From assembly GCA_019058015.1 (NCBI GenBank), contig JAHLWH010000258.1, positions 66,191-98,255 of the forward strand: a DNA stretch of 32,065 nt, in the 5' to 3' direction. The notes under the pieces were generated by a model. It ran no database searches. It saw only the letters and a list, made by a program, of their open reading frames with translations, and was not told the DNA's origin. The DNA is from Promethearchaeota archaeon (lineage in GTDB: Archaea > Asgardarchaeota > Lokiarchaeia > Sigyniarchaeales > SOKP01). Shown here in pieces: positions 1-7,616 of the stretch. Within the stretch, counting starts at the first letter, position 1. The number at the start of each line of letters is the position of its first letter. The position numbers and the translations under genes were made by a program.

Positions 1-52
1 CTCAATAAAAAACAATTAAATATTAATCGAAAAAACATATAACTTGAAAAAT

Positions 53-469
53 CTAAGATTTAATGTATTCTTTTTTAATATCATCAATATAATACGCGAT
101 CTCTTCTATCTGGTCTTCCCCACTAATTACTTTATCTAATTTTTCAATTAATTTCTTAGGAAATATTTCTACCGTTGAAATTTCTTCTCGATATTGTTTA
201 ATTCTATCTGTAACTGTATATTCATCTGTACTTCTCTTTGTATCAATCTCCTCCATTACAATATCTATATAAGAATTTATGAAACCATTATTTATTTCTT
301 TTTCAAATTTTTCAACGTCCATAGTAACTTCTTGAATTAAATGGTAATATTTTTGATTTACAGCTTCGATTTCTTCCTCTTTTTTTTCTTCTAACTCTTC
401 AACTTTTGGTTGGATTTCACTCTTTTTTACTTCGAGTTCTTCAAGTTTCTTTTTCAGTTGATCAATCAT
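53..469 (-). CDS. Hypothetical coiled-coil protein (138 aa)
   Basis: I do not recognise a family. The first 60 residues are dense in Lys and Glu with a heptad-like Leu/Ile/Val pattern, so an N-terminal coiled coil is likely. The rest is predicted helical with no Cys, no signal peptide and no membrane segment. It is probably a soluble cytoplasmic helical protein. It is the last of three minus-strand genes with small gaps (after the HAD hydrolase and a Cys-rich protein), so co-transcription is possible. The ATG is the first in a clean open frame; no strong Shine-Dalgarno sequence is visible. Function unknown; short charged coiled-coil proteins are common in Asgard archaea. Confidence 0.7.
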   Translation of the reverse strand: MIDQLKKKLEELEVKKSEIQPKVEELEEKKEEEIEAVNQKYYHLIQEVTMDVEKFEKEINNGFINSYIDIVMEEIDTKRSTDEYTVTDRIKQYREEISTVEIFPKKLIEKLDKVISGEDQIEEIAYYIDDIKKEYIKS

Positions 470-532
470 ATTTTATCTTAATATAGGAATTTATTTAAAA
501 TTTTTTTCACATTTGGAGATATTAGAGATTTT

Positions 533-1243
533 TCATAGTTTTAAAATTTCATCTAATTGATTAATAATAAAATTAGGCTGGTATTCCCAACTTTTAATCT
601 CTTTAGTATAATGATGTTTTTTTCTTAATATTAAGCAAGATTTGATTTTCGCTTTATTAGCAGAAATAATATCCACTATAGAATCTCCAATCATAATTGC
701 TTCTGATTTGATTCTTTTAAAGTTTTTCTCTCTTTTATTTTGCCCGTTTTCCAAGAAATAATTTAATACAATATTTATTCCAGTAGGTTCTGGCTTACAA
801 ATGGTTTGATCTTCACCTAACCCAACAACAATATCAAAATATTTTTTTATTTTTAAATAATCCAATTGATATTTTATAATATTATCTGGAGTATTGCTTA
901 TTATACCCATTCTTTTATTTAATCTATAAAGTTCCTTGAGAACTTGTAAAACATCTTCAAAAAGCATAATTCTGCCATCATGAATTAATTTCTTCCGTTG
1001 TTTAAAATCTTTTAAATCAAGCACTTTCCAGAATTTTTGATGGGTTTCAATGCCCCAAGATTCTAACAAATTAATGTATTGTTTTCCAACAAACCAAATC
1101 TGTTTTCTCTCATTGAATTCGGGAATTCTCTTAACATCAAATTCCTTCAATGTTTCTACAAGTAATTTATCGAAATAATTCCCTATGTTAGGAATTTCGA
1201 CAAGGCAATTATCCAAATCAAATAAGAAATAATTAAAGTTCAA
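533..1243 (-). CDS. HAD-superfamily hydrolase (phosphatase-like)
   Basis: A haloacid dehalogenase-fold hydrolase, most likely a small-molecule phosphatase acting through an aspartyl-phosphate intermediate. All four HAD motifs are visible. Motif I is FDLDNCL, with nucleophile Asp9 and acid/base Asp11. Motif II is GIISNT, with Ser116. Motif III is the Lys in CKPEP, Lys150. Motif IV is IGDSIVDI, with Asp187 and Asp191. The region between motif I and motif II is a helical cap typical of subfamily I (phosphoglycolate phosphatase or beta-phosphoglucomutase type). The 236-aa length is usual for that group. Substrate cannot be read from the sequence. The gene lies 30 nt downstream of the Cys-rich 122-aa gene on the same strand, a probable operon. 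Confidence 0.9.
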   Translation of the reverse strand: MNFNYFLFDLDNCLVEIPNIGNYFDKLLVETLKEFDVKRIPEFNERKQIWFVGKQYINLLESWGIETHQKFWKVLDLKDFKQRKKLIHDGRIMLFEDVLQVLKELYRLNKRMGIISNTPDNIIKYQLDYLKIKKYFDIVVGLGEDQTICKPEPTGINIVLNYFLENGQNKREKNFKRIKSEAIMIGDSIVDIISANKAKIKSCLILRKKHHYTKEIKSWEYQPNFIINQLDEILKL

Positions 1244-1273
1244 TCTTGAAGTTCTCCAATAATAAAATTTAAC

Positions 1274-1642
1274 TTAAAAAAAACCCAAATGCATTTTTTT
1301 TCCATTATCATCAAATACATAAATCACACCCATAGAAAGGATCTCATTTTGGCCTTCATTATTTTCATCTATGGATCTTTTCTTTTTTCTAGCTACTTTC
1401 TTTAGTGTTTCAAATGAAAGTTTAAATGTTTTATTACACTCCTCACAATGGATGGAATAAGTTTGCACTAATTTGACCTCATCTTCTGTTTCTTCTTTTT
1501 TAATCGGCTTCAATTTCTCTATATTTTTATTTTCACAACCCGGAATAAAACATTGAGTAAGTTCAATTTTTTCCATACCCCTTCTTCCAAGAGCAATATA
1601 CCCCATGTAAGGAATTTCATCCCATAAATCCTTTTCAGTCAT
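1274..1642 (-). CDS. Hypothetical protein with two Cys pairs (possible zinc site)
   Basis: Unrecognised 122-aa protein. It contains a CFIPGC pair near residue 32 and a CEECNKTF pair near residue 71. Together these could form a four-Cys zinc-ribbon-like site with a long, charged Lys/Glu-rich insertion between the knuckles. A basic stretch (KKKRS) follows the second pair. No membrane segment or signal peptide is seen. It is first in a likely three-gene minus-strand unit, upstream of the HAD hydrolase, and it diverges from gatC. Nucleic-acid or protein binding is possible by analogy with zinc ribbons, but this is inference only. Confidence 0.65.
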   Translation of the reverse strand: MTEKDLWDEIPYMGYIALGRRGMEKIELTQCFIPGCENKNIEKLKPIKKEETEDEVKLVQTYSIHCEECNKTFKLSFETLKKVARKKKRSIDENNEGQNEILSMGVIYVFDDNGKKMHLGFF

Positions 1643-1739
1643 TATTTATCTCATTTATTTATAATTAGTTAATTTTAATTTCAATATTCCCTTCAATAAA
1701 AATAATAATTCATATTTATAATAATTAAAACCTTTTTTC

Positions 1740-1749
1740 TTATAAAAGG
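1740..1749 (+). promoter_or_regulatory. Likely TATA-box promoter of gatC
   Basis: TTATAAAAGG matches an archaeal TATA box and ends about 30 nt before the gatC ATG, which predicts a leader of only a few bases. The box is the right part of a small inverted repeat: CCTTTT at 1731-1736 and AAAAGG at 1744-1749, with a 7-nt loop. That arrangement could be chance in such A+T-rich DNA. Confidence 0.5.
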
Positions 1750-1778
1750 AAAATTTCTATATTAAAAAAAAATATTGA

Positions 1779-2090
1779 ATGTTAATGGAGAAAAAAGAAA
1801 TAATCTCAAGAGAAAAAATTGAACATCTTGCAAGATTAGCCTTAATTGATTTAAGCGAAGAGGAAAAAGAAAATATCTCTAAGCAATTAAACAATATATT
1901 AGATTATTTTCAAAAACTAAATGAACTTGACACTTCAAACGTCGAACCAACAAGACATGTGATTGATGATTTAAAAAATGTTTTTAGAGAAGATATTCCA
2001 GGAAAATCCCTCACTCAAGAGGAGGCTTTAAGGAATGCTCGTGATAAACAAGACGGTTTTTTTAAAGCCCCTAGAATAATTAAAGAATGA
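1779..2090 (+). CDS. gatC: Asp-tRNA(Asn)/Glu-tRNA(Gln) amidotransferase subunit C
   Basis: GatC is the small scaffold subunit of GatCAB. It wraps around GatA and GatB so that ammonia released by GatA can be used to amidate Asp-tRNA(Asn) or Glu-tRNA(Gln). The family signature is clear: a start of the type ISREKIEHLARLALIDLSEEE, a central helix with LNNILDYFQKLNELDTSNVEPT, then LKNVFREDIPGKSLT and the tail QDGFFKAPRII. The 103-aa length is normal. ATG at 1779 is chosen; a second ATG two codons later is also possible. gatA and gatB are not in this window. The gene ends 16 nt from the convergent 336-aa gene. Confidence 0.95.
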   Translation: MLMEKKEIISREKIEHLARLALIDLSEEEKENISKQLNNILDYFQKLNELDTSNVEPTRHVIDDLKNVFREDIPGKSLTQEEALRNARDKQDGFFKAPRIIKE

Positions 2091-2106
2091 AAAACAGATG
2101 TAGAAA

Positions 2107-3117
2107 TTATTTTTCTCTTTCTCTCGCTTCTTTTAGATGGTTGGTTAAAAATTCTATAGTTTTCTCCATTTCTCGCAATGCCTTTTCTCTCTCTTCAGGA
2201 GTTAGATTATTATAATCTTTCTTAAGATCTTTACCCATTGGAGGTTGAGACATAGATTTATATTTTTTATAAATTAAAGCCTGAATATAATCATCATATC
2301 TTTTTATTGCTTTAATTAATTCTGGTTTCTCCTTTATTTTCTCCCATAACTCCAAGGTTTCTATCGCATTTATACCCATATCGATTCTAAACCAACAAAT
2401 TGGAACTAATTCTTCTCTCTGGATGGCGTAAAAAACCGCATCTATATTATCTTGGTCAATTTCCATTTCCTTTACCTCACCTTCTTTCATTACAATATTT
2501 TCGGTCAAAATGTAAAAATTTGCTGCACCTCTCGAAGTCCCAACCAATCCAATGCCAAATCCCTTTGCATTTCTAATTTTATCTGCTAAATCTTCAATTT
2601 TTTCTCCAATTATATGAAATAAATTTTTTGCTTTACCCTGAAATTCTATATTTATTCTATCTTCTTTTTCAATTGAAGAAGTAATTAATTCTGGGAAAAG
2701 ATCTAAGTCCCTCCCATGTTTATGAGCTTTCATTAATCTATTTACTGTTTGATAATCTAATTCTAATCCGTTAATTGCAACGTTCTCATTCATAAAAGCG
2801 TCAACTTCAACGTCCAAAATCCCAAAAAAAAGTTTCTTTTCATTCATTATTTTATAAATTACATTTACCAATCTCTTTGTTAATTCTTCAGGATCCTCTC
2901 TAATTGATGAATACTCTTGTGTGGTAAAACTTTTAATCTGATCTTTTATACCTTCTTCACGATAAAACTCACCCCATGAAATCTCCGTGAATATTTCTTG
3001 TTCAAATTTTAAGTTGCTAACATCATCCATACTTAAAACGCATTTATTCCCTCCTAATTCTACCCCGGATTTCGTTCCAAAGGCTAATAATGAGCTTGGA
3101 GGGTTTATGAAATACAA
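2107..3117 (-). CDS. Hypothetical protein (336 aa)
   Basis: No family recognised. It appears soluble, with a mixed alpha/beta first 250 residues and a strongly helical, charged C-terminus (about residues 270-336). A Gly-rich stretch, GFGIGLVGTSRGAANF (about 187-202), might be a turn or ligand loop but does not match a Walker A motif. Segments such as KLFFGILDVEVDAF look like buried strands. The start MYFINPPSS is the first ATG of the frame, and a TATA-like TTTTATAA (about 3145-3152, minus strand) lies about 30 nt upstream, supporting it. It diverges from the acyl-CoA synthetase gene across a 183-nt region containing a long inverted repeat. Function unknown. Confidence 0.75.
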   Translation of the reverse strand: MYFINPPSSLLAFGTKSGVELGGNKCVLSMDDVSNLKFEQEIFTEISWGEFYREEGIKDQIKSFTTQEYSSIREDPEELTKRLVNVIYKIMNEKKLFFGILDVEVDAFMNENVAINGLELDYQTVNRLMKAHKHGRDLDLFPELITSSIEKEDRINIEFQGKAKNLFHIIGEKIEDLADKIRNAKGFGIGLVGTSRGAANFYILTENIVMKEGEVKEMEIDQDNIDAVFYAIQREELVPICWFRIDMGINAIETLELWEKIKEKPELIKAIKRYDDYIQALIYKKYKSMSQPPMGKDLKKDYNNLTPEEREKALREMEKTIEFLTNHLKEAREREK

Positions 3118-3224
3118 TTTTGGAGCACATCTCAGAGAGTTTTATTATAAAAGTGTTCTTAAATTTAATTTATTTTCTTATACGCTCTTCTTATACTATT
3201 TATATCGTTTTCAGAAATAAATAA

Positions 3225-3265
3225 TTTCAGTTCCAATTACTATATAATCGGTTTTGGAACTGAAA
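3225..3265. promoter_or_regulatory. Perfect 12-bp inverted repeat enclosing a TATA box
   Basis: TTTCAGTTCCAA (3225-3236) and TTGGAACTGAAA (3254-3265) are exact reverse complements separated by 17 nt. The spacer contains CTATATAA, a good archaeal TATA box 50-60 nt before the ATG at 3301. Repressor half-sites on both sides of a TATA box would block TBP/TFB binding, so an operator is the most natural reading. A stem-loop in RNA is the alternative, but the predicted start site near 3270 would leave the repeat untranscribed. It lies between two divergent genes. Confidence 0.6.
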
Positions 3266-3300
3266 AAAACTCTAAATACCAATTTTAATTATTAAAATTA

Positions 3301-4809
3301 ATGACTTCAAATCATGAAGAAGACTTAAATGAATCACATTTTCTTTACTCTATATTGAATCCAAAGAGTATTTGCATTTTTGGAGCAAACAATAATTTAC
3401 TTACTACAATGGGGTCAATGCAATTGAGGAATATAATTGCTGGAGGATTTCCTAAAGAGAAAATATATCCAATTCATCTTCGGCTAAATGAAGTTCAAGG
3501 AATCAAAGCATATAAGAATGTACTAGATTTACCCGAAACTCCAGATTTAGCATTTATTATTTTACCACCCAGAATCATCCCTCAGATAATGGAAGAGTGT
3601 GGTCAAAAAGGAATAAAACGTTTAATTATCACATCAGGTGGTTTCAGAGAGGTTGGTTCTGATGGTTTTGAACTCTCACAAAAGATAAATAATATTGCAA
3701 AGAAATATCATATGAGGTTTATTGGCCCAAATTGTCTCGGCATCTATAATGGTTGGTATCAGCCAGAAATTATAAAATCTCATTTTAATACAATGTGGAT
3801 TTATTATTTCCCTGAAAGGGGTAATATTTCCATAGCTAGTCAATCTGGAACTATCGCATGTCACACATTTTGGCAAGCTAATGATTGGGCTGTTAAAATC
3901 GGTAAATCAATATCAGTGGGTAATGAAAATAATATTGATTTAGTTGATATCTTAGAATTCTTCAAAGAAGACCCTCAAACAAGCGTAATTGGATTATATA
4001 TAGAAGAAATAAAGCGTGGAAAAGAATTTATTAAATTAGTAAAGGAAATAACTCCTAAAAAACCTATTGTGGCGATTTATGCTGGTGGGACAGAAGCGAC
4101 AACAAGATCAATTATGAGCCATACTGGTGCAATTGGCGGAAATCAAAAAATATTTGATGCAGTCTTCAAGGAAACAGGCATTATCACCACTGATTCTATA
4201 ACAGATTTTTTATATTATCTTAGAACTTTATCTTTTGCTCAAAATAATAAAATATTTACAAACGGAAATAGAGTGGGAATAATTACAGATTCTGGAGGCT
4301 CCGGTTCAATGATGGTTAAGACCGCCGAAATGTATGGTCTTGAAGTCCCTGAGTTTTCTGAATATTTACAATCCGAGATTAGAAAACATATTCCTCCTAC
4401 TGCCAGCGCATGTAATCCTATTGATGTAACTTTCGATATTGACTTTTTGAATATGTTTCTCAAATTTCCTAAACTTTTAATGAAATCAAATGAGATAGAC
4501 GCAATAATAATTTATGGAGTCTTCGATTTTGATGATGTTATGGAAACTATGAGTAAATCTGGAATGTATATTGACGAAACAATGAAAAATATATCACAAA
4601 TAATAGATCTCCGTGTTCTGAAACCAATAAAACGTTTAATGAAAAAGTATTCAATTCCCGTATTTTATGTTGGGCCATATCCTTATAGATATCCTTGGTA
4701 TCAAAAGTTTATCTCTCACGATGTTCCTATTTTCGATTTCTGGGACTATCCAACAAAATGTATGAGTGTATTAGCAAAATATTCAGAATATCGAAAGAGA
4801 TTTAATTAA
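3301..4809 (+). CDS. Acyl-CoA synthetase (NDP-forming), alpha-subunit type
   Basis: Related to the alpha subunit of archaeal ADP-forming acetyl/acyl-CoA synthetase, which converts acyl-CoA, ADP and phosphate to acid, CoA and ATP. The first ~130 residues form a CoA-binding Rossmann domain (SICIFGANN, LIITSGGF, FIGPNCLGIYN). The next part is a succinyl-CoA-ligase-like domain with ASQSGTIA and the phosphohistidine motif SHTGAIGG (His about 274). The third part has TDSGGSGSM and the family motif ACNPIDVT. At 502 aa it is a full alpha subunit. The ATP-grasp beta subunit is neither fused nor adjacent, so it must be encoded elsewhere, or this protein has another role. Substrate (acetate, branched or aryl acids) is unknown. 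The gene is alone on its strand, behind an operator-like repeat. Confidence 0.88.
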   Translation: MTSNHEEDLNESHFLYSILNPKSICIFGANNNLLTTMGSMQLRNIIAGGFPKEKIYPIHLRLNEVQGIKAYKNVLDLPETPDLAFIILPPRIIPQIMEECGQKGIKRLIITSGGFREVGSDGFELSQKINNIAKKYHMRFIGPNCLGIYNGWYQPEIIKSHFNTMWIYYFPERGNISIASQSGTIACHTFWQANDWAVKIGKSISVGNENNIDLVDILEFFKEDPQTSVIGLYIEEIKRGKEFIKLVKEITPKKPIVAIYAGGTEATTRSIMSHTGAIGGNQKIFDAVFKETGIITTDSITDFLYYLRTLSFAQNNKIFTNGNRVGIITDSGGSGSMMVKTAEMYGLEVPEFSEYLQSEIRKHIPPTASACNPIDVTFDIDFLNMFLKFPKLLMKSNEIDAIIIYGVFDFDDVMETMSKSGMYIDETMKNISQIIDLRVLKPIKRLMKKYSIPVFYVGPYPYRYPWYQKFISHDVPIFDFWDYPTKCMSVLAKYSEYRKRFN

Positions 4810-4817
4810 TTTACTTT

Positions 4818-5309
4818 TCATTTTTTACCAGTTGAACCAAATCCCCCGAAATTTCTTTCTGACTCGGGGAGCTTATCTACTTCTACGAATTCATAATCAT
4901 ATTTTTTAGCTAAAATTATTTGGCAAATTCTATCACCCTTATGCAAAACAACATCTGAGTTTGATAAATTTACTACAATTGCCATCCATTCATTTCTATA
5001 ACCAGAATCAATTGTTCCTGGTGTATTCACTATACTTAAACCATCCCATAAAGCAAGACCGCTTCTTGGAACAACCTTAAAATAAAATCCTTCGAGTATT
5101 GCAGTTGCAAATCCTAAAGAACATCCAATTCTTTCAAGAGGGCGTAAGATATAGGTGTCGGATTTAACTACTTCCAAAAGTTTTTCACCTTTATCATCAA
5201 TAATAACTTTTTTAAAACCGGTTATCCGAGCATCTGCACCAGCATCATCGGGCTTAGAAGGAATAGGAATTTGAATCTCTTTATCAATTTTTTTAAAAGG
5301 AATTTTCAT
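4818..5309 (-). CDS. dut: dUTP diphosphatase
   Basis: Hydrolyses dUTP to dUMP and pyrophosphate, keeping uracil out of DNA and supplying dUMP for thymidylate. The five motifs of trimeric dUTPases are present in order: DDAGADA (motif 1), PRSGLA (motif 2), GTIDSGYRNEW with the catalytic Asp and the uracil-gating Tyr (motif 3), GDRICQIIL (motif 4) and RNFGGFGSTGK (motif 5, the P-loop-like C-terminal arm). An insertion of about 15 residues between motifs 1 and 2 makes it 163 aa, slightly longer than bacterial Dut. It converges with the acyl-CoA synthetase gene, leaving only 8 nt between the stops. Confidence 0.96.
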   Translation of the reverse strand: MKIPFKKIDKEIQIPIPSKPDDAGADARITGFKKVIIDDKGEKLLEVVKSDTYILRPLERIGCSLGFATAILEGFYFKVVPRSGLALWDGLSIVNTPGTIDSGYRNEWMAIVVNLSNSDVVLHKGDRICQIILAKKYDYEFVEVDKLPESERNFGGFGSTGKK

Positions 5310-5549
5310 AAATTCTAATCTCTAAATGTATAATTAAATCAAAATTAGTACAATAAGTACGATAATAAAAATAAAAATAAAAAGAAATTTTATCAATCAA
5401 TAAATAATCTCAATTTTATTTTGTGACTTCCAAATTTTTTTAAGAATAAATATAAATAATTTTGTAATAACACATTCGAAAAGAAAAAAGATAAGATTAA
5501 AGTTAAGTTCGAAATATTATAATTTAAATTTAATTTAACATTAATAAAT

Positions 5550-5553
5550 GGAG
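5550..5553 (+). promoter_or_regulatory. Shine-Dalgarno sequence for the GNAT-like gene
   Basis: GGAG lies 8 nt before the ATG at 5562 and supports that start. Few genes in this window have such a site. Confidence 0.5.
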
Positions 5554-5561
5554 AATTATCT

Positions 5562-6017
5562 ATGATTGTTATTGATAGATACGATCCGAGAAAAGATAAG
5601 GAAGAAATTCTAGAAATTTTTGAGGATTTTATCGAAAATAAATCGTACTTCTTCTCACACAAAGAACGATTTGAAACAGAATTAAATAAAAGAGTTCTCG
5701 ATCTTAAATATCGAAATTCAATAATTCTCGCAAGAGAAAATGGGAAGATTGTTGGTGCTGGATTTGTTTCTGGATACATAGATATCTTAGGTAATGAAAA
5801 TTGTGTAATTCATCAAGTAATGACAAAAAAAGAAGATTCTTACAAACGTAGCATAGAAGAACGGATTATAAGAGAATTAATGAAATATGTAAAAAACACT
5901 TTGAAAATAAATAAAGCATACATCCAATGCCGCGATTCTGATGGTGCCTTAAGATCATTATTATTAAAATTAGGTATCAAGAAATCTAAAGAAGTTTTAT
6001 ACGAAACTGAGTTGTAA
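5562..6017 (+). CDS. GNAT-family N-acetyltransferase-like protein
   Basis: Probably an acetyl-CoA-dependent N-acyltransferase. The N-terminal half follows the GNAT pattern: an opening strand (MIVIDRYDPRKD), helices 1-2, then the strand pair SIILARENGKIVGAGFVSGYI ending with a beta-4-like segment (IHQVMTKKED). The usual acetyl-CoA pyrophosphate loop (Q/R-x-x-G-x-G/A) is degenerate here: the segment before the next helix reads KKEDSYKRSIEERII. That weakens the enzyme assignment. The C-terminus (AYIQCRDSDGALRSLLLKLG) resembles the last GNAT helix and strand. Substrate unknown. It is a 151-aa single gene with its own SD sequence. Confidence 0.65.
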   Translation: MIVIDRYDPRKDKEEILEIFEDFIENKSYFFSHKERFETELNKRVLDLKYRNSIILARENGKIVGAGFVSGYIDILGNENCVIHQVMTKKEDSYKRSIEERIIRELMKYVKNTLKINKAYIQCRDSDGALRSLLLKLGIKKSKEVLYETEL

Positions 6018-6100
6018 TTATTAATCTAATCATTAAAACATCTTCATTTTTTATTTTAATTTTTTTTTGAAATATCTTTTTAATTAAAAAAGTATTGTAA

Positions 6101-6885
6101 TTAGTTGGGTGTGTTAATATTTGTAATGATAGCGATGAGAATGATTTAGAAGAAGGATTATTATTATTTAATCAAGAAAAATATGAAGAAGCCATGATAA
6201 ATTTCAAAAAATTTTAAAAGAAAATCCTAAAAACCTTAAAGTAAAAGAGAATTTAATCAAATGCTTATTTAAATATGGACTTCAACTGGATGATGGTTTT
6301 ACTCCAGATTATGAAAGAGCTACTCATTGTTATCAGAAAATCATTGAATTAGATGAAAATAACACAAAAGCTTGGTATAATTTAGGAATTCTTTTTTTTA
6401 AACAGAAAAAATATGAAAAGGCAATCGAATATTATAATAAAGCCCTAGAAATAAATCCCAAAGATAAATTTGTTTTATATAATATAGGGCTTCTCTATGA
6501 GGAAATGAAGGATTATAAACGATCTCAATCTTATTATAATCAATCATTAAATATTGATCCCTCATTTAGATACGCAATCCAAGGCAAACGAGAGTCGGAA
6601 AGAATGTTAAAAATATTAAGTGAATCTGATACTGATTTAGAGTCTATTAATTTTCATTCTTTCCCTAAGGATTTTGTTGATAAATTAAAAAGATTGATTA
6701 AAATTTCTTCAAAAATAAAAATAGAGTATATTGGAACAATATTACAGTCAAATAAAGAAGAGTTGTTGAATTTAATTATATTATGGGCTGAAAAATTCGA
6801 TTTTAAGATAGATGGGGATTATTTAATTCTAAATGAGTTAAAGTTGGATAATTTCTTAACTTATCTTGCAAATTATGAAATTTAA
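6101..6885 (+). pseudogene. TPR-repeat protein, reading frame broken by one base
   Basis: A tetratricopeptide-repeat protein whose frame is interrupted. Reading from 6101 gives a TPR start (GLLLFNQEKYEEAMINFKKF), then a stop at 6215-6217. The continuation (ILKENPKNLK and onward) is in the next frame, open from 6187 to 6885. One extra A in the six-A run at 6206-6211 would join them exactly in mid-TPR. Repeats include YERATHCYQKIIELDENN, AWYNLGILFFKQKKYEKA and VLYNIGLLYEEMKDYKRS. The last ~75 residues (KLKRLIKISSKIKIEYIG, then WAEKFDFKIDGDYLIL) look like a winged-helix/PCI-like domain. No ATG, GTG or TTG starts the upstream frame after the stop at 6098-6100, so the 5' end may carry another lesion or use a rare start. 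Either a decayed gene or a sequencing error. TPR proteins scaffold protein complexes. Confidence 0.75.
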
Positions 6886-6958
6886 AAAGGTTGTTTAAGA
6901 AATTTGATGGTAAATTAAAATTCATAGGTGATGTATTAAAAATAAAAAATGAAATGCA

Positions 6959-7500
6959 ATGAAAATAGATGGTAGCAATAAAAGGTACACCTATATTATT
7001 ACTGGGATTCTCATATTACCAGCCGCTGTAGCTATTTTCGGGGCATTTGCATTGGGAGTTATGGGTTTGATATCTTCTCAGATAAAGGTGTCCAACCTTT
7101 AAATACAGGAATGTCATATATTGTGAGAAACAACAATTCAGAACAAATATTCTCACCATCATTACACTCTGGAAATGATAAGACCGTGTTAATACTGCAA
7201 TGGGACCAACTCGGCCCAGTGTATGTTAAAGCGGGTCCCATCACGCTTAAAGATTTTGATCACCTTGGTGATCTAGATGTCAATATAGAAGACGTCTCAG
7301 GTTGGTCAATTAAAGCTGAAGTCATGAGTAATTATGAGCTTATAAATTCAACAGTATATCTTTATCAGTATGTTAATGGAGAATATGATTATTTGAATGG
7401 TGCCAAACTCTTTATAACTTGGACGCAAACTGGTTTTGTATCATATTGGCCTTACGTTTGTGATCCTGATGAATGGATATATATTGATCCAATGTTTTAA
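6959..7500 (+). pseudogene. Membrane-anchored extracytoplasmic protein, apparent frameshift
   Basis: The ATG at 6959 opens a 47-residue frame with a basic start (MKIDGSNKRYTY) and one hydrophobic segment (IITGILILPAAVAIFGAFAL), ending at a TAA at 7100-7102. The next frame, from about 7063, reads GFDIFSDKGVQPLNTGM and continues uninterrupted to the stop at 7500; its first ATG is at 7111. One extra G in the GGG at 7063-7065 would fuse the two into a protein of about 180 aa. That would be a single N-terminal membrane anchor plus a small beta-rich outer domain with many Asn, Tyr and Trp (YLYQYVNGEYDYL, SYWPYVCDPDEW). Family not recognised. It may be two separate genes, but the membrane segment without a domain and the domain without a signal argue for one broken gene. 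Confidence 0.6.
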
Positions 7501-7616
7501 CGAGATTGTAATTATGTTCAAAGGAAAAATTATTTATTGAATTATCTAAAACTTGATCTTCATTAAATTTTGGAACATATCCAACATTAGAAGATGTTTT
7601 AATTAACCCTCCAATA

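Noticed and set aside
2987..3220. Plus-strand 77-aa frame across the 336-aa gene start and intergenic region
   Set aside because: Mostly antisense to the 336-aa gene, with low-complexity ends and no family resemblance.
5393..5779. Minus-strand 128-aa frame
   Set aside because: Antisense to the GNAT-like gene and extending into A+T-rich intergenic sequence; no recognisable domain.
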